Below, piece by piece: positions 1 to 15,000 of a stretch of DNA of 64,000 nucleotides (position 1 is its first letter; every line of letters begins with the position of its first letter). Made by a program: the position numbers and the translations under genes. Source of the stretch: Ptiloglossa arizonensis (taxonomy: Eukaryota > Arthropoda > Insecta > Hymenoptera > Colletidae); NCBI RefSeq assembly GCF_051014685.1, contig NC_135054.1, forward strand, positions 5,584,001 through 5,648,000. The letters run 5' to 3'. Below the pieces are notes generated by a model. That model saw only the letters and a list, made by a program, of their open reading frames with translations, did no database searches and was not told where the DNA came from.

Positions 1-521
1 TATATTCATGTTTCATATAAAATTCTGTAGGTTTTGATTTTTTTAACAACTTATGAGGTTGCTCTTCCCTACTTTACTTCCTCGGTGTTACGTAAATTGA
101 AAATATACTATTTTTGAATTATCTAGATTGAAAACTTCAAGCATTGGTACCCTACTAAAAATAATTAGTATTGCACGTGTGTTGCTCAAACGACTTTATC
201 ATTCGCTACGAGTAAGATATGAAATAATTAAAGACACTCGTATTAGTTAAACTCTCCTAGATTAGTTAAACATTCGATAAAAATTGTATTGCATTAGATA
301 TACAGTATTCCTCTTATCTGCGATTCATTTTCAAAATGATTTAGAAGTACGATCGTCTAATAACATTGAGTGGTCTATTTTAATAGCTTCCTTCCGATCG
401 TGCCATACATATTTTCTTTATTGATTTCTCATTTAATCAGGCAACATGCACTTACCTTCTATCAAGGTGTCGTTGCTGTTTAAAGCTAAACATTATGGGA
501 TGTTATAAGTGAAGTGAAAAC

Positions 522-561
522 ACCTGGTGATGAAGAATATTTTCGGTTGACCGTGCTTCAT
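522..561. other. Inverted repeat (10-bp stem)
   Basis: GGTGATGAAG at 522-531 pairs perfectly with CTTCATCACC at 552-561, leaving a 20-base loop. It is too short for a typical microRNA precursor, and no further pairing outside the stem is evident. It may be chance or a decayed mobile-element arm. Confidence 0.4.
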
Positions 562-3500
562 CACCTTCTCTTAATCAATGTAATTTGTACCTTTAATATT
601 TTTTACCAAAATATAAGACTAGTTTGCCTTGATATGAAAAAAAAACAATATAAACCTTTTCTGTTGGCACTGAACTAAATAAGCCAGAAATTTGTGCATA
701 AGGTCAAATGTAAATCGTTAAGGTATCCGGCATATAAATAATTAATCAATTTGGTCGCCTGTTTTGGAACCAGAATAAAAATGATAGAACAACCATTTAA
801 ATTGAATTTAAGCAAAAAGTAATAATATCAAAGAGGATACAAACTTAAGATAAATCAAAACTAAAATATAAATATAAACCTATATCATATGAACCTCTTA
901 TAATTTAAAATTATAATGGGGTTAATGTTAGTCAAAAGTTATATAAGAAATATTATTCAAAATTATTTACATCTGTTGATATTGGATTAGTATTAAATTA
1001 TTATTTTTTATTAATAACAAAACGAAACAAAATTTTGTATAAGAATTGTATAAAAAAAAAGTGGTCCTAAAACAAAGGATAGAGACATAAAATAAACGTT
1101 TTTACAATTGATTTAATTAATCAATTATGTGAGTACCAAAATTAATACGATTAAGCATGATAAATAAAATTTTTCAAATTTCTACGTTATAAGTTCAATA
1201 AGAGCTCTGGTTTCGTGGATGTTGTTTTATGTAACATTAGCGTTAGCAGCTCTCCTTAATTAATCAATATTTGTTCACATAATTCGCTTAGGTAGTAGCT
1301 GTTTCGAAGATTAATTAAGAGATATTTCTAATATGATGTAAGTACAGCATTTTTTCGTTAAAAATTAAATTTGGTCTGCATGTGGAGAGTTTCACGCTGA
1401 CTCAGAAAAAAATGCTTGTGACATAATTTATTGACGGTTTTTGACAGAAAATTAAATAATTTTACTATTAATTATCAGAAAATGATAAAAGAAGAAATGA
1501 TAGAAGTTTCGAGTCGCATAGTGCAAAGTTTTAGTGAAAAATTGACAAATTTATTTGTGGTAAACGTGTAATCGATATTTCCAAAAAATTCTTTGAATTT
1601 ACTGTTTACGTTTATGTTTATGTTTCTATAAAATTATTCGTAAGTATTGTTCACGTTGATGAACATTTTCTACATTCTATATGTATAATCTAGTATTTTT
1701 GTATTATTGTTGTACTAAATGTATGTTCAAAATCGTAATTTGATTTGACCTTTTCAAGCATTTCATTTAAAAGTGTTTGAATACTTTCGCAAGCTATTGT
1801 ATAATATCGGTAACAGTAGCTAAATACTAATTGATACTAAGTGGAACAAAAAGCCAAAAATGGTTCGGACTGCAAAGAGCTAAACAGAAACTTTCATAGG
1901 GGTCAGAAGTTATGATATACGAGCGATTTAGTCTTCTTTGTGCGCGGTCCGTTGTCTGAAGGTTAAAGGTAAGTGGCTTATCCCCCACTTGTTATCCAAG
2001 AACTACGCTGTAAATAAGTCATCGTCTTTAGTTATTTACTTATCGAGCCTTGTTTGTAGTCTTAAGATACGCTGAAAAGGAGATTAGTATTGCAATTACT
2101 GAAATAACTTATAATACAATATGGTTGACTTTAAAAAGAGACTTGGGACTATAACTGTCATATGATCTACCCTTATTTACAACATGAAGAAGATTGTTAT
2201 TATTTTAGACAGCGAATGTTCGTAAATATGCACGCAATGTACGTAATATATGCAAAGAATTTAATGACATTTATGCACATAAAGTGTACCCACATGTACG
2301 AAAAATACACAGGTAATATCTACGATATACATTTATGGAATGTTATTTATTTAGAATTTGTTTCCGAAAGGGAACCCAATTCATTTGAATTATATAATAA
2401 AAAATCTTTTATTTACATTATCAATTGGTGCGAAAAAAGCAATAAGTAAATCCAAATTTATTAAAATTTTATTCTGTTAATTTAATATTTTTGTTAATTA
2501 TATATATTTCTCGATGGATCTTATAAGTTTTTGTTGATAAGGGATGATCTTTTAAAGTTGAAAACGTTCGTAATCTTCGTAATATTAATGTTCTTTGCTA
2601 ATATGTCAATGAACAAAAAATACAAAAGTACTTAGATGACTACAATTATCTATATTTGTTTTATATTATACTATTCTTATTATGGTTTGAAGAACTTGGA
2701 ATTCAATGTATAGTTGTTCATCGTTTGTTTGCAACGAGAAGTAATGTACACCTAACAAGAACGGAGTTCTACTAATAAAACAATGAAACTGTCATGCCAG
2801 AACAAAGAGAGGAACTTCTATTGTAACCCTAATCGCGTCGCAATATTATTGATGGATGAGCTCCAATTGAAAGCTAAATGCGCATTTAGAAATCGGGGCT
2901 CATGTGTTGACACTATTAGGTTTCTGGCGCTTTTTGCTAAGAAAATTAAGATCAATGTAGATATTAAGATCGTGAAACAATTAAATTTAAATTAGGCTGA
3001 AAGTAAAATGCAACAGAACAAATTTTTATATTTTAATGTATATTTTAAACAAGTACTACTTTATAATAATAACTTTTATTAGCTAAAATTATAGTCATTT
3101 CTCTTGTAGTGTTCACACGTTTTTATAAATGAAAAACGTTACCTTAATATTAAATACGTTAAAACGTCAAATGAGAATGTCACGTTCAAAATATCACGGC
3201 CTCGTTATCATATACAACAGTGAACAAATATTACCGTTCCTTAATATGACGTAGCAAAATTATCAAACAATAATTTGTAATGTCATTTTACCATAGTAAT
3301 CACAGTAGAAATCATAGTAGAAAAAGATGTTACTTAATAAATCATTAACCACAAGATTAATTCACGAAAGTTTTTTAACAAATGATATTCATGCATATGA
3401 ATACAGGTACAGATATGCGGAAATTACAGAACAACGTAAACAAATCTGTTCATTCTATCTAATCTCTACTAATTAACAGTTGTACGGAAAGTTTATATGT

Positions 3501-6066
3501 TTTGACGCAATGATATGTTAACTAATTTATGAAGGATACAGTGTTGACATATTTATGAAGGAAGTATTTGTTTTAACTACTTCCTAAAACGTAGTTTAAT
3601 ATTTTCTTAATTTTTTGTTATATAATGAATACGAAAGTTATATAGCTAAATTAAGTAAATTAACTAAGAGTAATTGAAACAGAAAATCGTATATTACTCT
3701 GGTAAGTTTGATTCAGCAATTTATATATGTTATCTCGACAATTTCTAACTATTCGTGAGTATTACAAGCGCATAAATTTTTCGAACCTTTGTTCTGGATT
3801 ATATTTGTCGGTTTTATTTATAACGTTTTTCTATCTTTCGACAAACGATTGTCTGTATGTTCATTCGGAACTGATAAACGCTAGACTCATTGAAATGGCT
3901 ATGGCTGAGAACAAGAGATCGTGTGAGAGATATTAATAATAACGAAATATTCATTTCCACTCTACCTTTGCTATACTCTTTAATAATGAAAACATTATTC
4001 TATAGTTCTTATTAAATTTGTGTCTCGTATTTGCTAAAATATAAACAAAAAAATATCTAGCATTTTATACAAAAAAAGTGAATGTAACTTTGAACATTTT
4101 AAAAAGACGGCTTCCAAAAAGTTCGGAAACTGCTATCTAGAGATCTGTCTATCACGTTCTGATAAATTGTATTTAATCTTAAATCAAGTATGCTCGTGGT
4201 TTCTACGCATATTCGAAATCCATTATCTACAAAATGAACAGTCAACATTTTTGATCTATTTATTCAGAAGAAGTCTCTTTTCGGATTGTGCTATGTATTT
4301 TGGGATAGCTATATCTTGCTTCACGATTGACGCATTTGGTCAGAATGGTATACCTCACGTTACACACAATGCATCTATTTTAAGAAACTAGATCGCACTG
4401 CTCCTATGTTTTAGACGCTAGAATAAATGGGCGCTACAATTGTCAATATTTAGTCATTTAATCATTGTTATAGAAATGACTCGATAAAATGTCTTCTGTC
4501 GCGTAAAGACCCTCAGATACTTTGTTGCAAGCGAATTGACATTTCCATATGCAAATAAGAAGGCTAGAAGGAAATGTTGAATGATTTATCGCAAGTCACT
4601 AGTTTATTAATCCTTTCAGTAGATACCTATCTGGCGATTTATTACGTTCAATTGATATAGTGTACACAGATAGAAAGGAATAGATTTGAAAAAGAATCAA
4701 AATATTGTGAAGTACTTTTAACAAAACATACCATTTAGGAATGAGAAGATCAAGCTCACTAAGATAAAGTGGATATTATTTGCATACATATGTATATCTT
4801 CAAGTCTAATCTTTACGGATTTATACTTGGCTAATTCTAATTGACAGTTAATTGATTGGAATATTTCAAAAGCAAATGAACATTTGCAATCGATTAGATT
4901 GAGTTCAATAGTTGATGAAATTCTGACATTTTATTGAAGATGAATGTCCTCGCATCAATTACTGTACTATTTGTGAAGCTTTTGATAAGTTTAACGCGAT
5001 AGGAGATGTGGGACAAGTACGAGCCAAATATATCACTCTAAACTGTTACGTTCATATACAATACACTTTGCATAATTTCTACGCACTAAAATTAATTAAA
5101 ATGTTTTCGAGTGTTTCGACCGTTCAACTGTTTCGTTCGTCTTTAGTTAACAAAAGTGTATTCGTTTAAGAATCTAAAATAAACAAAGCACACGTTAAAT
5201 AATTTTCATAAAAATAAACAAATGAAACGTTTCGATGTAAAGTTTCTCGTGTGCAATAAGTGGCACCGTTCCTCTTTCTGCGAATAATGGTATAGAATAA
5301 CTGAGATTATAATAAGACTTTAAGATATAAAAGTATAAATCATAGATCAACAACTAATACAAAGATGATATTCATTATTGTTCAAGACAAACAGTCGTGA
5401 TTGTAAATATTACGAGTAAAAATATGATGGATTTAATGGTAACTTAGGAACTAAAGTAGTGTACCTAATCTGCGGAAAATGAAATGCCTTCCTTGAATGG
5501 AATAATCTTTTGCGTACACTGTACTAAACCTAGTCAGGTATTGACCGATGCTCTGTCTAGTCACATGATTTCGAGAATATATATATACATATGTATATAC
5601 ATGTATATATGTACCTCAGCAAGTTTAGCAAGATCTGAGTGCGAATCAGCGAGTGATGAGATCAGGTGGCTAGACTATCGCTTAAGCCTATAGCTAAGTT
5701 AGCGGGTATTATCCGATAGTGTTTCAATGTAGTAAGATTGTAAAAGGATTCCCAGAATCGACGTTGAACTGAGAATAAGTCCAGGAATTTTATTTAATAT
5801 GTTGAGCTATATTTACCTACTTGCACTCCTTCCGAAAACACAATTACCGTGCTAGGTAGACACAGATATGTCGCCGAGGCCACGGTACTTCATCACGTAC
5901 ATGCTCATGAAGAAGAACACTCATTTTCCGTAGAATGCACACGTTCCGCCAAGAGCTTAACGAAAAATGAAGGCAAAAGAAATCTTTCGTGAGTGTAACC
6001 ATCTAATACATAATTATTATTAATTACCTCACGCCGATACATTTCTACTATTTTCCTTAAAATTGT

Positions 6067-6826
6067 GGTATTATTAGTTGATACAAATGTTTACAAGCCA
6101 ATTAATTTGTTTTAATTATTTTCGATACATAATACAAAAAACAAAACTGAAATAAATATACTTAATGTAGTAGTTATATTATACACGGTATAACTTTTAG
6201 TGCTCCGCTTTCGTTTATCTTTATAAAATATAAGTTAACTTGCAGTTTTCTCTGTCTGTATATTTCTTCTATTCTTGTATCATGTATTGTTCTAGGTTCC
6301 ATTTTTAAATGAAGCTTGAAATCGCACGAGGTCACTAGCGACTACACAAATATTACTAGTAGTTTGACATACTTTCTGTACATCATTGAGAATTTTAATA
6401 TTTTCACAAAATTTGGTTACAGTTTCCTATTATGTTTTCCACGCGAGTAAATCAGTCAGGTTATCCTTGATGTGGTATTTCTTTCTCTTTTGAGGGTATT
6501 TCTGGCATTTGATAGTTATTGTATACGATCCATTGCTCGAGATGCAGACTGTTATTCAAAATACTTATATAAATTCAATTATTTTGAATTTTTACTTACG
6601 AATTGAATTTCTAAGAGTTTTCTTTATATGTTTACTTATTAGTTCGAGGTATTCATTAACATCTGAAAGTATCCAAACGATAACGACGATTTTAACCGAA
6701 TTTAGTATCCTGTTGTATAATTCTTAAATAAGTATATTTATTTTAGTTTTGTTTTTTGCATTATGTATCGAAAATAACTAAAACAAATTAATTGGCTTGT
6801 AAACATTTGTATCAACTAATAATACC
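6067..6826. mobile_element. 760-bp non-autonomous element with about 105-bp terminal inverted repeats
   Basis: The segment 6067-6172 (beginning GGTATTATTAGTTGATACAA) reappears as an almost perfect reverse complement at about 6721-6826. The two arms differ at only a few positions, so insertion or arm homogenisation is fairly recent. The tip resembles mariner-type ends (ATTAGTTGATACAAAxGTT), which suggests the Tc1/mariner superfamily; this is inference. The 550-bp interior has no recognisable transposase. Target-site duplication is not clear. Confidence 0.75.
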
Positions 6827-9003
6827 TCCATTCGTGTTTATTCCACAAGCATTAATACTTATCGTTATATAATGTAGCGTTAATATATCGAAAGCGTTTC
6901 TAGATTCTGGAAATTGTAATCTTTCAAAACATCAAAAACAATCATGATAATTGTTATCTAGGTGCCTCCAACCATAGTTCAAGGAACAGTTGTTAGTAAA
7001 GAATGAATTCTTATCTGTATGTTACATTTCTTATTATCTTGATCTGTACAATCAGTATTCTGTAAAATCTGTTGCATGCCTAGGTATCAATTATATTCGT
7101 GATCGTACATAATACATTCACGCAAACTGTGTACCACACAATGTTTAAAATAATAGTTTTGAAAAATTTTGGGAGTAATTTATAGCGTCTTAACTGAATT
7201 GCTTGAAAGCAGTTTATCGGAATGTATCGCGAAAGAAAGTATGAATAATCGAAGGTTATTATTCAACCTTCATTTACAGTTGTTTAAGGTCAAGATCCAT
7301 AAATGATTACAACTGTTTTCGAAAGTGTCCTCGAGTAATGTTTCCTTCATGAGACATATGGTATTATGTGGTTGAATTATCTTGTTTTTTATGTGCACAC
7401 TTACTTACTTACATCCGTCGTTATTTGGCTTTCACAGATAATTGTTAACAGCAAATGTTGCCGACGAAAGTTACAATGCGTCGCAATATCTTACCGAAAC
7501 AGCTTTATTTAATTAATTGTTAGAATAAATTACAGCTTTAACCGTCATCATTTTATGTTAGTAATATTCACAGAGGTGGAGTGTCACAATTTTTTGTAAA
7601 AAACACACCAACATGTCTGTTTTTTACAACACCACTTCACACCAACAAAACTGCAATTATTTAAATAATACTCTAAGAAGAAACGAAAAGTTACGAATGT
7701 ATCGTTTGAATGGTCATGATGAACTGCAAATTACGAGAAAGGTTATAAAGTCACTGATAAGTAAATTTCACAGACAAAACAAATCTAGGAAAAATTAAAT
7801 ATAAGTGAAACTTATATTTAAAGAAAAGAATATAAGATTTCAACACCATAAGCGGTTTCTTAGAAAGAGAAACAGCCTGCAAGTATGCACTTTTAGATGA
7901 TAGTGTTATAAAAAATTGTGTTATTTTTGTTCTATCGTATGTGCTCCCGAGTTAATATATTACACGTAACGATATGTAGGAAAAGTGTCTTGCACTTGTC
8001 TTGCAAGATGTCGTTCATCTTTAGTTCAACTTGCTGAACTTAAATATTTATTTGTCAATTATTTGTTCGTTTGATACATATCGATAGTTCATTTTTGTTG
8101 CATCATTTTAGCGCATCGTATATTTTATACGTTTATGGTAAAGTAATGGATGAAGAAACGAACCACAACGAAAGAATGGAAACTATTTGGTTATATGTTT
8201 GAATGAAAATTGTTTCATATAAAAATTATTGATATTTTAAAAGTGCATATTGAATGCGATACATGTACTCTTTTGTTCTTGATTTGGGGATCAGGTAATT
8301 TAATAGAAATTGTTAAACGGTTTTAAATAGATATTGTTTGATCGATACGTTTAAATGGAGTACGCCAAAAATGATTTATAATTTTATAATTTAAAGAATC
8401 AATAGGTAAGTGTTAATTTCATTTCATAATGTCAATTCTTCCTTATTCTACATTTACTAGTGTCTACTGACTTAGAAACGAAAGTGTATTTTATGAAGTT
8501 CAATACATAAATGAGAGTGGCGAACAATCTTCAGTGCACACGACTCTATGCAGCTGCGTTACACAGTTATGAAGTAATAAACTTCTTCGTTGCACAAGAG
8601 TGACACAAGTTAACTATCTAACGTAAACAAATTCATTTCTCTTCGTAGAATATTCTCAAGCACATATTGTTCATACCATTTGCTTGGTTTAATTTTCATA
8701 AACTGCCTATTCATTGTAATCTCATCCTAAGACAAATAGTAACAAGCAGCCAATTTTTCTCACAAGAACACATTGTCTACACTGTCCACTGATTCATAAT
8801 TCATTTTTACACGATCAAATACGGAAACAGTCAAGGAATATCACCCAGTATATCACATTATCGCTGGTCTATTTACGGAGACCTGTGCACGAATAAACGT
8901 CAAAATTTTCATTGGCGTAGGGAAATTTTCATTCTCATCATACCGTCGCACGTATCATTAATTATCACAACCTAAAGCATCGGGATTGGTACTACTCTGC
9001 TCG

Positions 9004-12000
9004 TTATCTGGGCACAATTTTCTCCTGCCTTCCTGTCGTGTAAAATTGCCTTGAATTCACATTTGTGAAAATGTATGGTGCTTCTTTGGTTGGACATAAA
9101 ACCCTTTCAAATATTTCTGGCAGCCCTTGATCTGTCTTATTTCCGACTGGTTCCAGCATGTTGTTCCAGAGAAGGTTCGCAGCTGGAAAGAGACAAGAGA
9201 AAACAGGTAATTACAATTATTATCAGTTTCTGTAACTGTTAAACGGTATTGTTGTACTTTAGTTAATATAAACATTATTGTACTTTAGTTAATATTTTAG
9301 AATAATATTGATGTAATATTTTGAAGTTTTATGGTCCAACATCTTATTGAAAGGATGAAATTAACAGTACTAAAATTGTTATAATTTTGTTAATGTGATC
9401 AATGTACCGCAAAACTGTTTGGTAAAGAGTTCAAATATTTTTGTAATATCAAAACTAAATTTTACAATATTTATTTATTTTATTTTCATTTATTTAACAA
9501 TTTTATTCGGTGCGTTAACGAAAACCAGCAAATTTAAAAAACCTAACGCAACTTAATCCTATTTTTATAACATAATCAAACATAAGATGAACAATAGGAT
9601 GCTGTTATATGCAAGAATAAAATGAGAATGTAGGGTTATGGAAAATGGGAAGAAATAAAAGAACTAATTTATTGTTTAATATTACGTATTATACAGCATT
9701 TTTTCAAACAGGTGGCTATAGGTGGTTATAGATAATAATAGCAATTACATCATTCATTAAAAAGAAAAAGCGTTTTTTAAAAACTCTAGTATAAGAGCTG
9801 TAGAAAAAATTTTATGTCAAGGGTGAAGAGTGATCTTACGTTTTTGGTCAATATACATTAACATCCTGTATTTGGAAACATATGTGAGATGGTTATGCAA
9901 TCAAATCATCTTTCCACTTATATCATATGCATCATACGTCGTTGTATCATTAGTATTAATGAAAGATAATTAAGTGAAATTTAATGAAAGATAATTGCAG
10001 ACTTTTACGAGTTTCTTTGTCTCACAATTCTTCTTTCCATTTATATATTTCCGTTTATACGTTTACAATTAATTGTACTTCCTGTATGATACAGTTGGTA
10101 GAATTTCCGCAAACCTCTTATTAACTACTTTATATGTATGAATCTTTTTGAAATATTGTTAATTTTGAAATATTTCACAAAAATTATTCATTATATATAG
10201 GTATATAAATACCGAAAAAACAATATACATTTTTATTCTGATTGAAAGAACAACGTAGGTGTTATGTTGTTCAACCTACTACGATCATCGTAGAGCCACT
10301 TGTTCGTATCTTGTTCGCTCCAAGTGGTACGTGACGAACGGATATCAGACATATTGACTCATGGTCAGACTATCCGTGACTTCTGATTAACTTCTCTAAC
10401 AAAAAGTCTGACTACTTGACTCTGTAATATACGTTAATCAATTTGCTCTTTCGTTTAGATCGAATGACATGGGAAAATTGCAGTCGTTACACGCGGTTTC
10501 GGAATGTTACGTAATTATTATCATCATTATTACTACTGTTATACAGACGCTGATGAAATTTAGAACAAATGAATGAAATAAAACATATGAAGCACTCTGT
10601 CTTGAATTAGAAAGAGCAAAGGAGTGCCGTCTTCAATTAATAGTTCTTGTTGTTTAAAATATTTTTTTATAAATTATTCTAAAGTCGGAATATTGTATTA
10701 TCTTTTCTCATATCATAATATTTTATTTACAGTCCTGTAAGGTTTATAGAAAATTTGAGATAAATGTTTAAAGAAATTAAATAGATGAAAAAAAGCATAC
10801 GAATGTGTGTGTGTGTGAAAAATGAAATAAAAGCAAAATGATATTGGTTGAAAAAGTACAGAATGTCATTTTCTATTGATTTCATTGTATAAAACGATTA
10901 GAAGATTACGTACTCAAATTTGCAAATCACTATTTAGAAAATTTCTTACACTGCATAAATTTAATTCACTGAATAAAATAATTGAAGGATCGTGCTTCTG
11001 TTTAACTTAGAATCAAATACCTATGATGAAATAATAAGTAAATGTCTATTTGATATAGTAATATTTTAATCGATTATCTAATGTACATAGTATACAGAGC
11101 TTTTAAATTAAGAAAGGAAATAATTTTTGTAGAAATAAGCAAAAGAATACAGCTATTTATAAAAAATATACATTAAGCAGACAATCTATTTCAGATATCA
11201 TTATTTTATTTTTTTGACTATACCTAGCATCGACTGCAGATAACATCGCGAAAGTTTCCTATAAAGTCTTAAATCGATGTTAGTTTCAAAATTAAAGAAA
11301 GGTACTAATCAATTAATCTTGATCTTTCAAGGGTTTTGTTATTTTTCGTTATTGAAACAGCACGAGTAATAAAATGTCACGCAATAAAAAAAAAAATAAA
11401 AGAAGCGATATTGTTATTTATTATTATATGAAGTATCAAGGAGGCTGTAAAATCTAATGTATCGGACCATGACTTGGACATGCATGTTTTACAGTATTAG
11501 ATATTTTATTGAACGATAAAGTCATTCGAATGATGATTCGGTGACCATTTTTGTTAAGAACCTTATTGAGTAAATGAATGTAGAGTAACCTTCTTCCATA
11601 ACCAAGTCGAAGATAGAAGAAATAATTAACATTTACTATAGAATACGTTATTATGCAAAGTTATTATTCTGCTTTTAAATTTCTTGACATTATGCAATAT
11701 TCCTGGTGAATTTCCTCTGTGGTAGTCGGTTGCATATATATAGGTGAACGTTTTTTTAATGTGATTTGGTTCTTATCATGCGAATTTTTAAAAATTTACA
11801 AATCCATTTAGATTGTAACGTACAAATATATTTCGTATTACTTAGCATGGTACTACAAAAATAATATGTGTATTTTAAATTATACAAACAAGTATATTTT
11901 TTTCATAAATGAATACGTGCATATGTACATACGTGCATACGTGCATACATGCATACATGCATACGTGCATACATTCATACATTCGTATTACATTCATACA

Positions 12001-15000
12001 TGCATATGTGCATACATTATACATATTTACATTTATGGAATATATTATATTTTGTCAGTATACTGCAATACCGACGGGTTTATCGAATAATTTCAACGCC
12101 TGTTGATATGCAACCTTTCATGTAACTATGTCTACAAGTACATAGATGTTTATGTATGCATATATAAATAATGATTTAATACACAATCCAATGTTACAAA
12201 TTTTGCATTGTCATTGCTATTAATTGTATTATTTATCATTTAATTTCTTACCCAATGCGTGACCCTTTTGACTGAAGTGAAAGCAATCATATGTGACCAA
12301 ACTAGGATCAATTGGCAATGCTTTACGTGGATCTGCATTTGGAGCATTAAATAATTTCATAAACGGTTGTAGTACTACTGTAAAATCTGGTGATCTGTCA
12401 TATCTGAAATATAAAAAATACTTTACTTTAATTTCAATTTTTATTTACATCTTTTGAATCTTATTTCAGTTTGAAGAAATTGAAATATATTGCAGTCTAT
12501 ATAAAATTAATTCATATATTTCGATTCGGAAATTGGAAAATAAAAATTTATTTATGATTTTTAAAAAAACTTTTTTTATTCCGAAAAGCCGATTATTTTT
12601 GAAGAAATATCATAAAAGCAAAAGGATTAAATACGATTAATAATTGCGGAGAAAAAAGTTCATTTGTGCACTTCAAGTACAGTTCTCCTGACTACATAAG
12701 TGATCCATTCGACGTGGAGTGATACTACAGTAATTATTGTTTTAATTACTTTGTAATACTTTAATGATCATACCTTCCTGAGTAGATTAATGTTTCTACC
12801 GCTTGTTGATAAAGATGTGCCATTTTTGAGACTGTAATATCCGGTCGGCTGCCCTTGTGCATGCAAGCGCAGTAAAGTGGATGCAAAATATTGCACATGG
12901 TACTTCGTGGTACTCTAATGGAGACTGTAACATCTATATGATAATTAAAACAACTTAGTGAACAATTTGGATAATAAAATATTTTTCAATACAACTGTAT
13001 ATAGATACAGTACATTTTGTGATATTTAATATTTCAAGCAATCTTTTGACGTCTTTAAAATACAGTTAAAATCTATTATTTGCACTTCTAACGAAACATA
13101 TGTTACGGGAATCATAAAGTTTCGAATTGTTTCGAATATTTGACACGAAATTTGAACTAGATGTGATATTATTTAATATGCCTTTAGCATAAACCGTTCC
13201 CAAGATACGAGTTCTCGAAGTTGTCATGTTACTGATATTAGCAGTTTAAGTTATCCTTAAAATAATATCTCTCGTTTATTGTTTCTAAACACTTTGTATT
13301 CTATTTTGATTCGTTAATCGTACAATGTGTTAAAAATTATGAATATGAATGATTGCTTAGGAATAAGTGGAGTTGTTTTTTGGTAGGTAGCATGTCTGTA
13401 CTGCGGTATTTGGATGACAAGACAATTAAATTATGTATTAAAAGAGCAGTCTGAAAGTTTGAAACAACATCATCATTGACACTAGAGTCCGTAGCAGCAA
13501 GTTTGGTGCTCGTAAAAATATTACTGGTGAAAATATTGTTAATACGTTACCTATAACTGGCACAACGTTGACTAACGTACGAGGTAGAGCTATTTTCAAA
13601 AAGTCCAGTGCTCTTTGCAAATGAAGAGCGTAGCGAACTGGTGAAAAATCCATCGGATTGTAACATTGCGCGGAGCAGATATCGTTCGCACCAAAAAATA
13701 TCGTGATGAGCTACGACATACATGAATATTTCAGAATCGTGATATTTCTATACGATGATTGTTATCGCCGACGAACTGTAACACGTTGCAAGAAAAATGT
13801 ACGATACCTTCCATTGTTTTCTCGTATTTACTTTACGGTCGCTTTTAATTCTTTGAACAAAAATTCGTGCCTGTTGTAAAGCATCTTCCGTGGCAGCGAC
13901 AGGAAAGGCGATGTTTAGTTTTGCTTTCGACGAAATAAATTCACCTGTACCCGTGGAGTATCCGGTTAAATTCGGATTGAACACCTATTATGATAAATGA
14001 AAATGATTACTTACAGTTATTTTACGAATTCGTGAAAGGAACAGGATCTTTTAGAACGTAACACCTATCCGAATAAACAAGAAAATCATAAAAATCGTAC
14101 AGGTTGTGACTAGGTGTATCAAAGAGCGAAATAAGTTTTCAATAATTTCTGAGTAGCCATTTATTCATAAAACGCGTGTCTTGTAAACACTGATTACCAA
14201 AATACAGTAAGACCACGCTTAATGCTGCCCCAATCAATACTGTTTCGTTATAGTGGGCTTTTTCAATGTTAGGTAAAATATAATGTTCGAAATGGGACGA
14301 CTCGAGAAATTTAGGAACTTTGTGACTTCTACTGATAAATAATCCATCGGGCAATTTGGAAAATGTTACAACAGTATGAGTACTACAGACAACATTAACA
14401 TGTATAAAAAGAAGTAACAGAAATGTATAATGAAAAGAATGGAATATAAACGAAAATACAATCATCGTCTGGTGTTTTGCCACCGAGGCGTAAGGGACAA
14501 CGAAAGAAGACGACACACTGACAACGCAATGAAGAAAAATCAGTTCAATACTAAAATTGTACAATCTAGGTACAACACAACTCAAAAAAAGAATGCCAAA
14601 GACCAAACACTCAGAATATAATATAAGATTTCTGTTAACCAGTACTTCGCTGTAATGTATGTGAAGAAGAACAAACAATAATAAATCTACGAACCGGGGA
14701 CTCCGAAATTGATCGGTTGTTCGTGCGCTTCTTATAAAAAAAAAAAAACAGATCAACCTTGCTGCAATTAGTGCAACAATAAAATAACGATCAATCATCC
14801 ACTCTATGAATACAGAAAATTATTAATCATGGTGTTTGACGTCAATGGAACACACTAAAAGCACCCCTACCTTAAGAAAGGATACAAATTTATACAATAC
14901 CTAACTGTATAAATGCCTTTTACCATGTGCAACATCTGCAACTTATATTATCGATAATCAAATAATCATCGAATGTACGAAATAGACTCGAGAGAGAAGA

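Larger units (their letters stand above)
1..9003. other. Gene-poor AT-rich flank
   Basis: No splice-supported exon, RNA gene or recognisable domain was found. The longest open frames (95 codons at 2162-2449 plus, about 70 codons at 2783-2995 and 3727-3936 plus) have AT-driven composition and no familiar motif. The stretch contains one TIR element at 6067-6826, listed separately, an alternating TA/CA/TG tract near 5577-5613, and a 10-bp-stem hairpin at 522-561. The last few hundred bases should include the 3' untranslated region of gene A. Confidence 0.6.

Noticed and set aside
2162..2449. 95-codon plus-strand ORF
   Set aside because: Composition follows AT-rich codons, with no homology or splice signals that I can recognise.
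11866..12106. Two His/Thr/Tyr-rich ORFs
   Set aside because: Both are produced by the CATA-type microsatellite.
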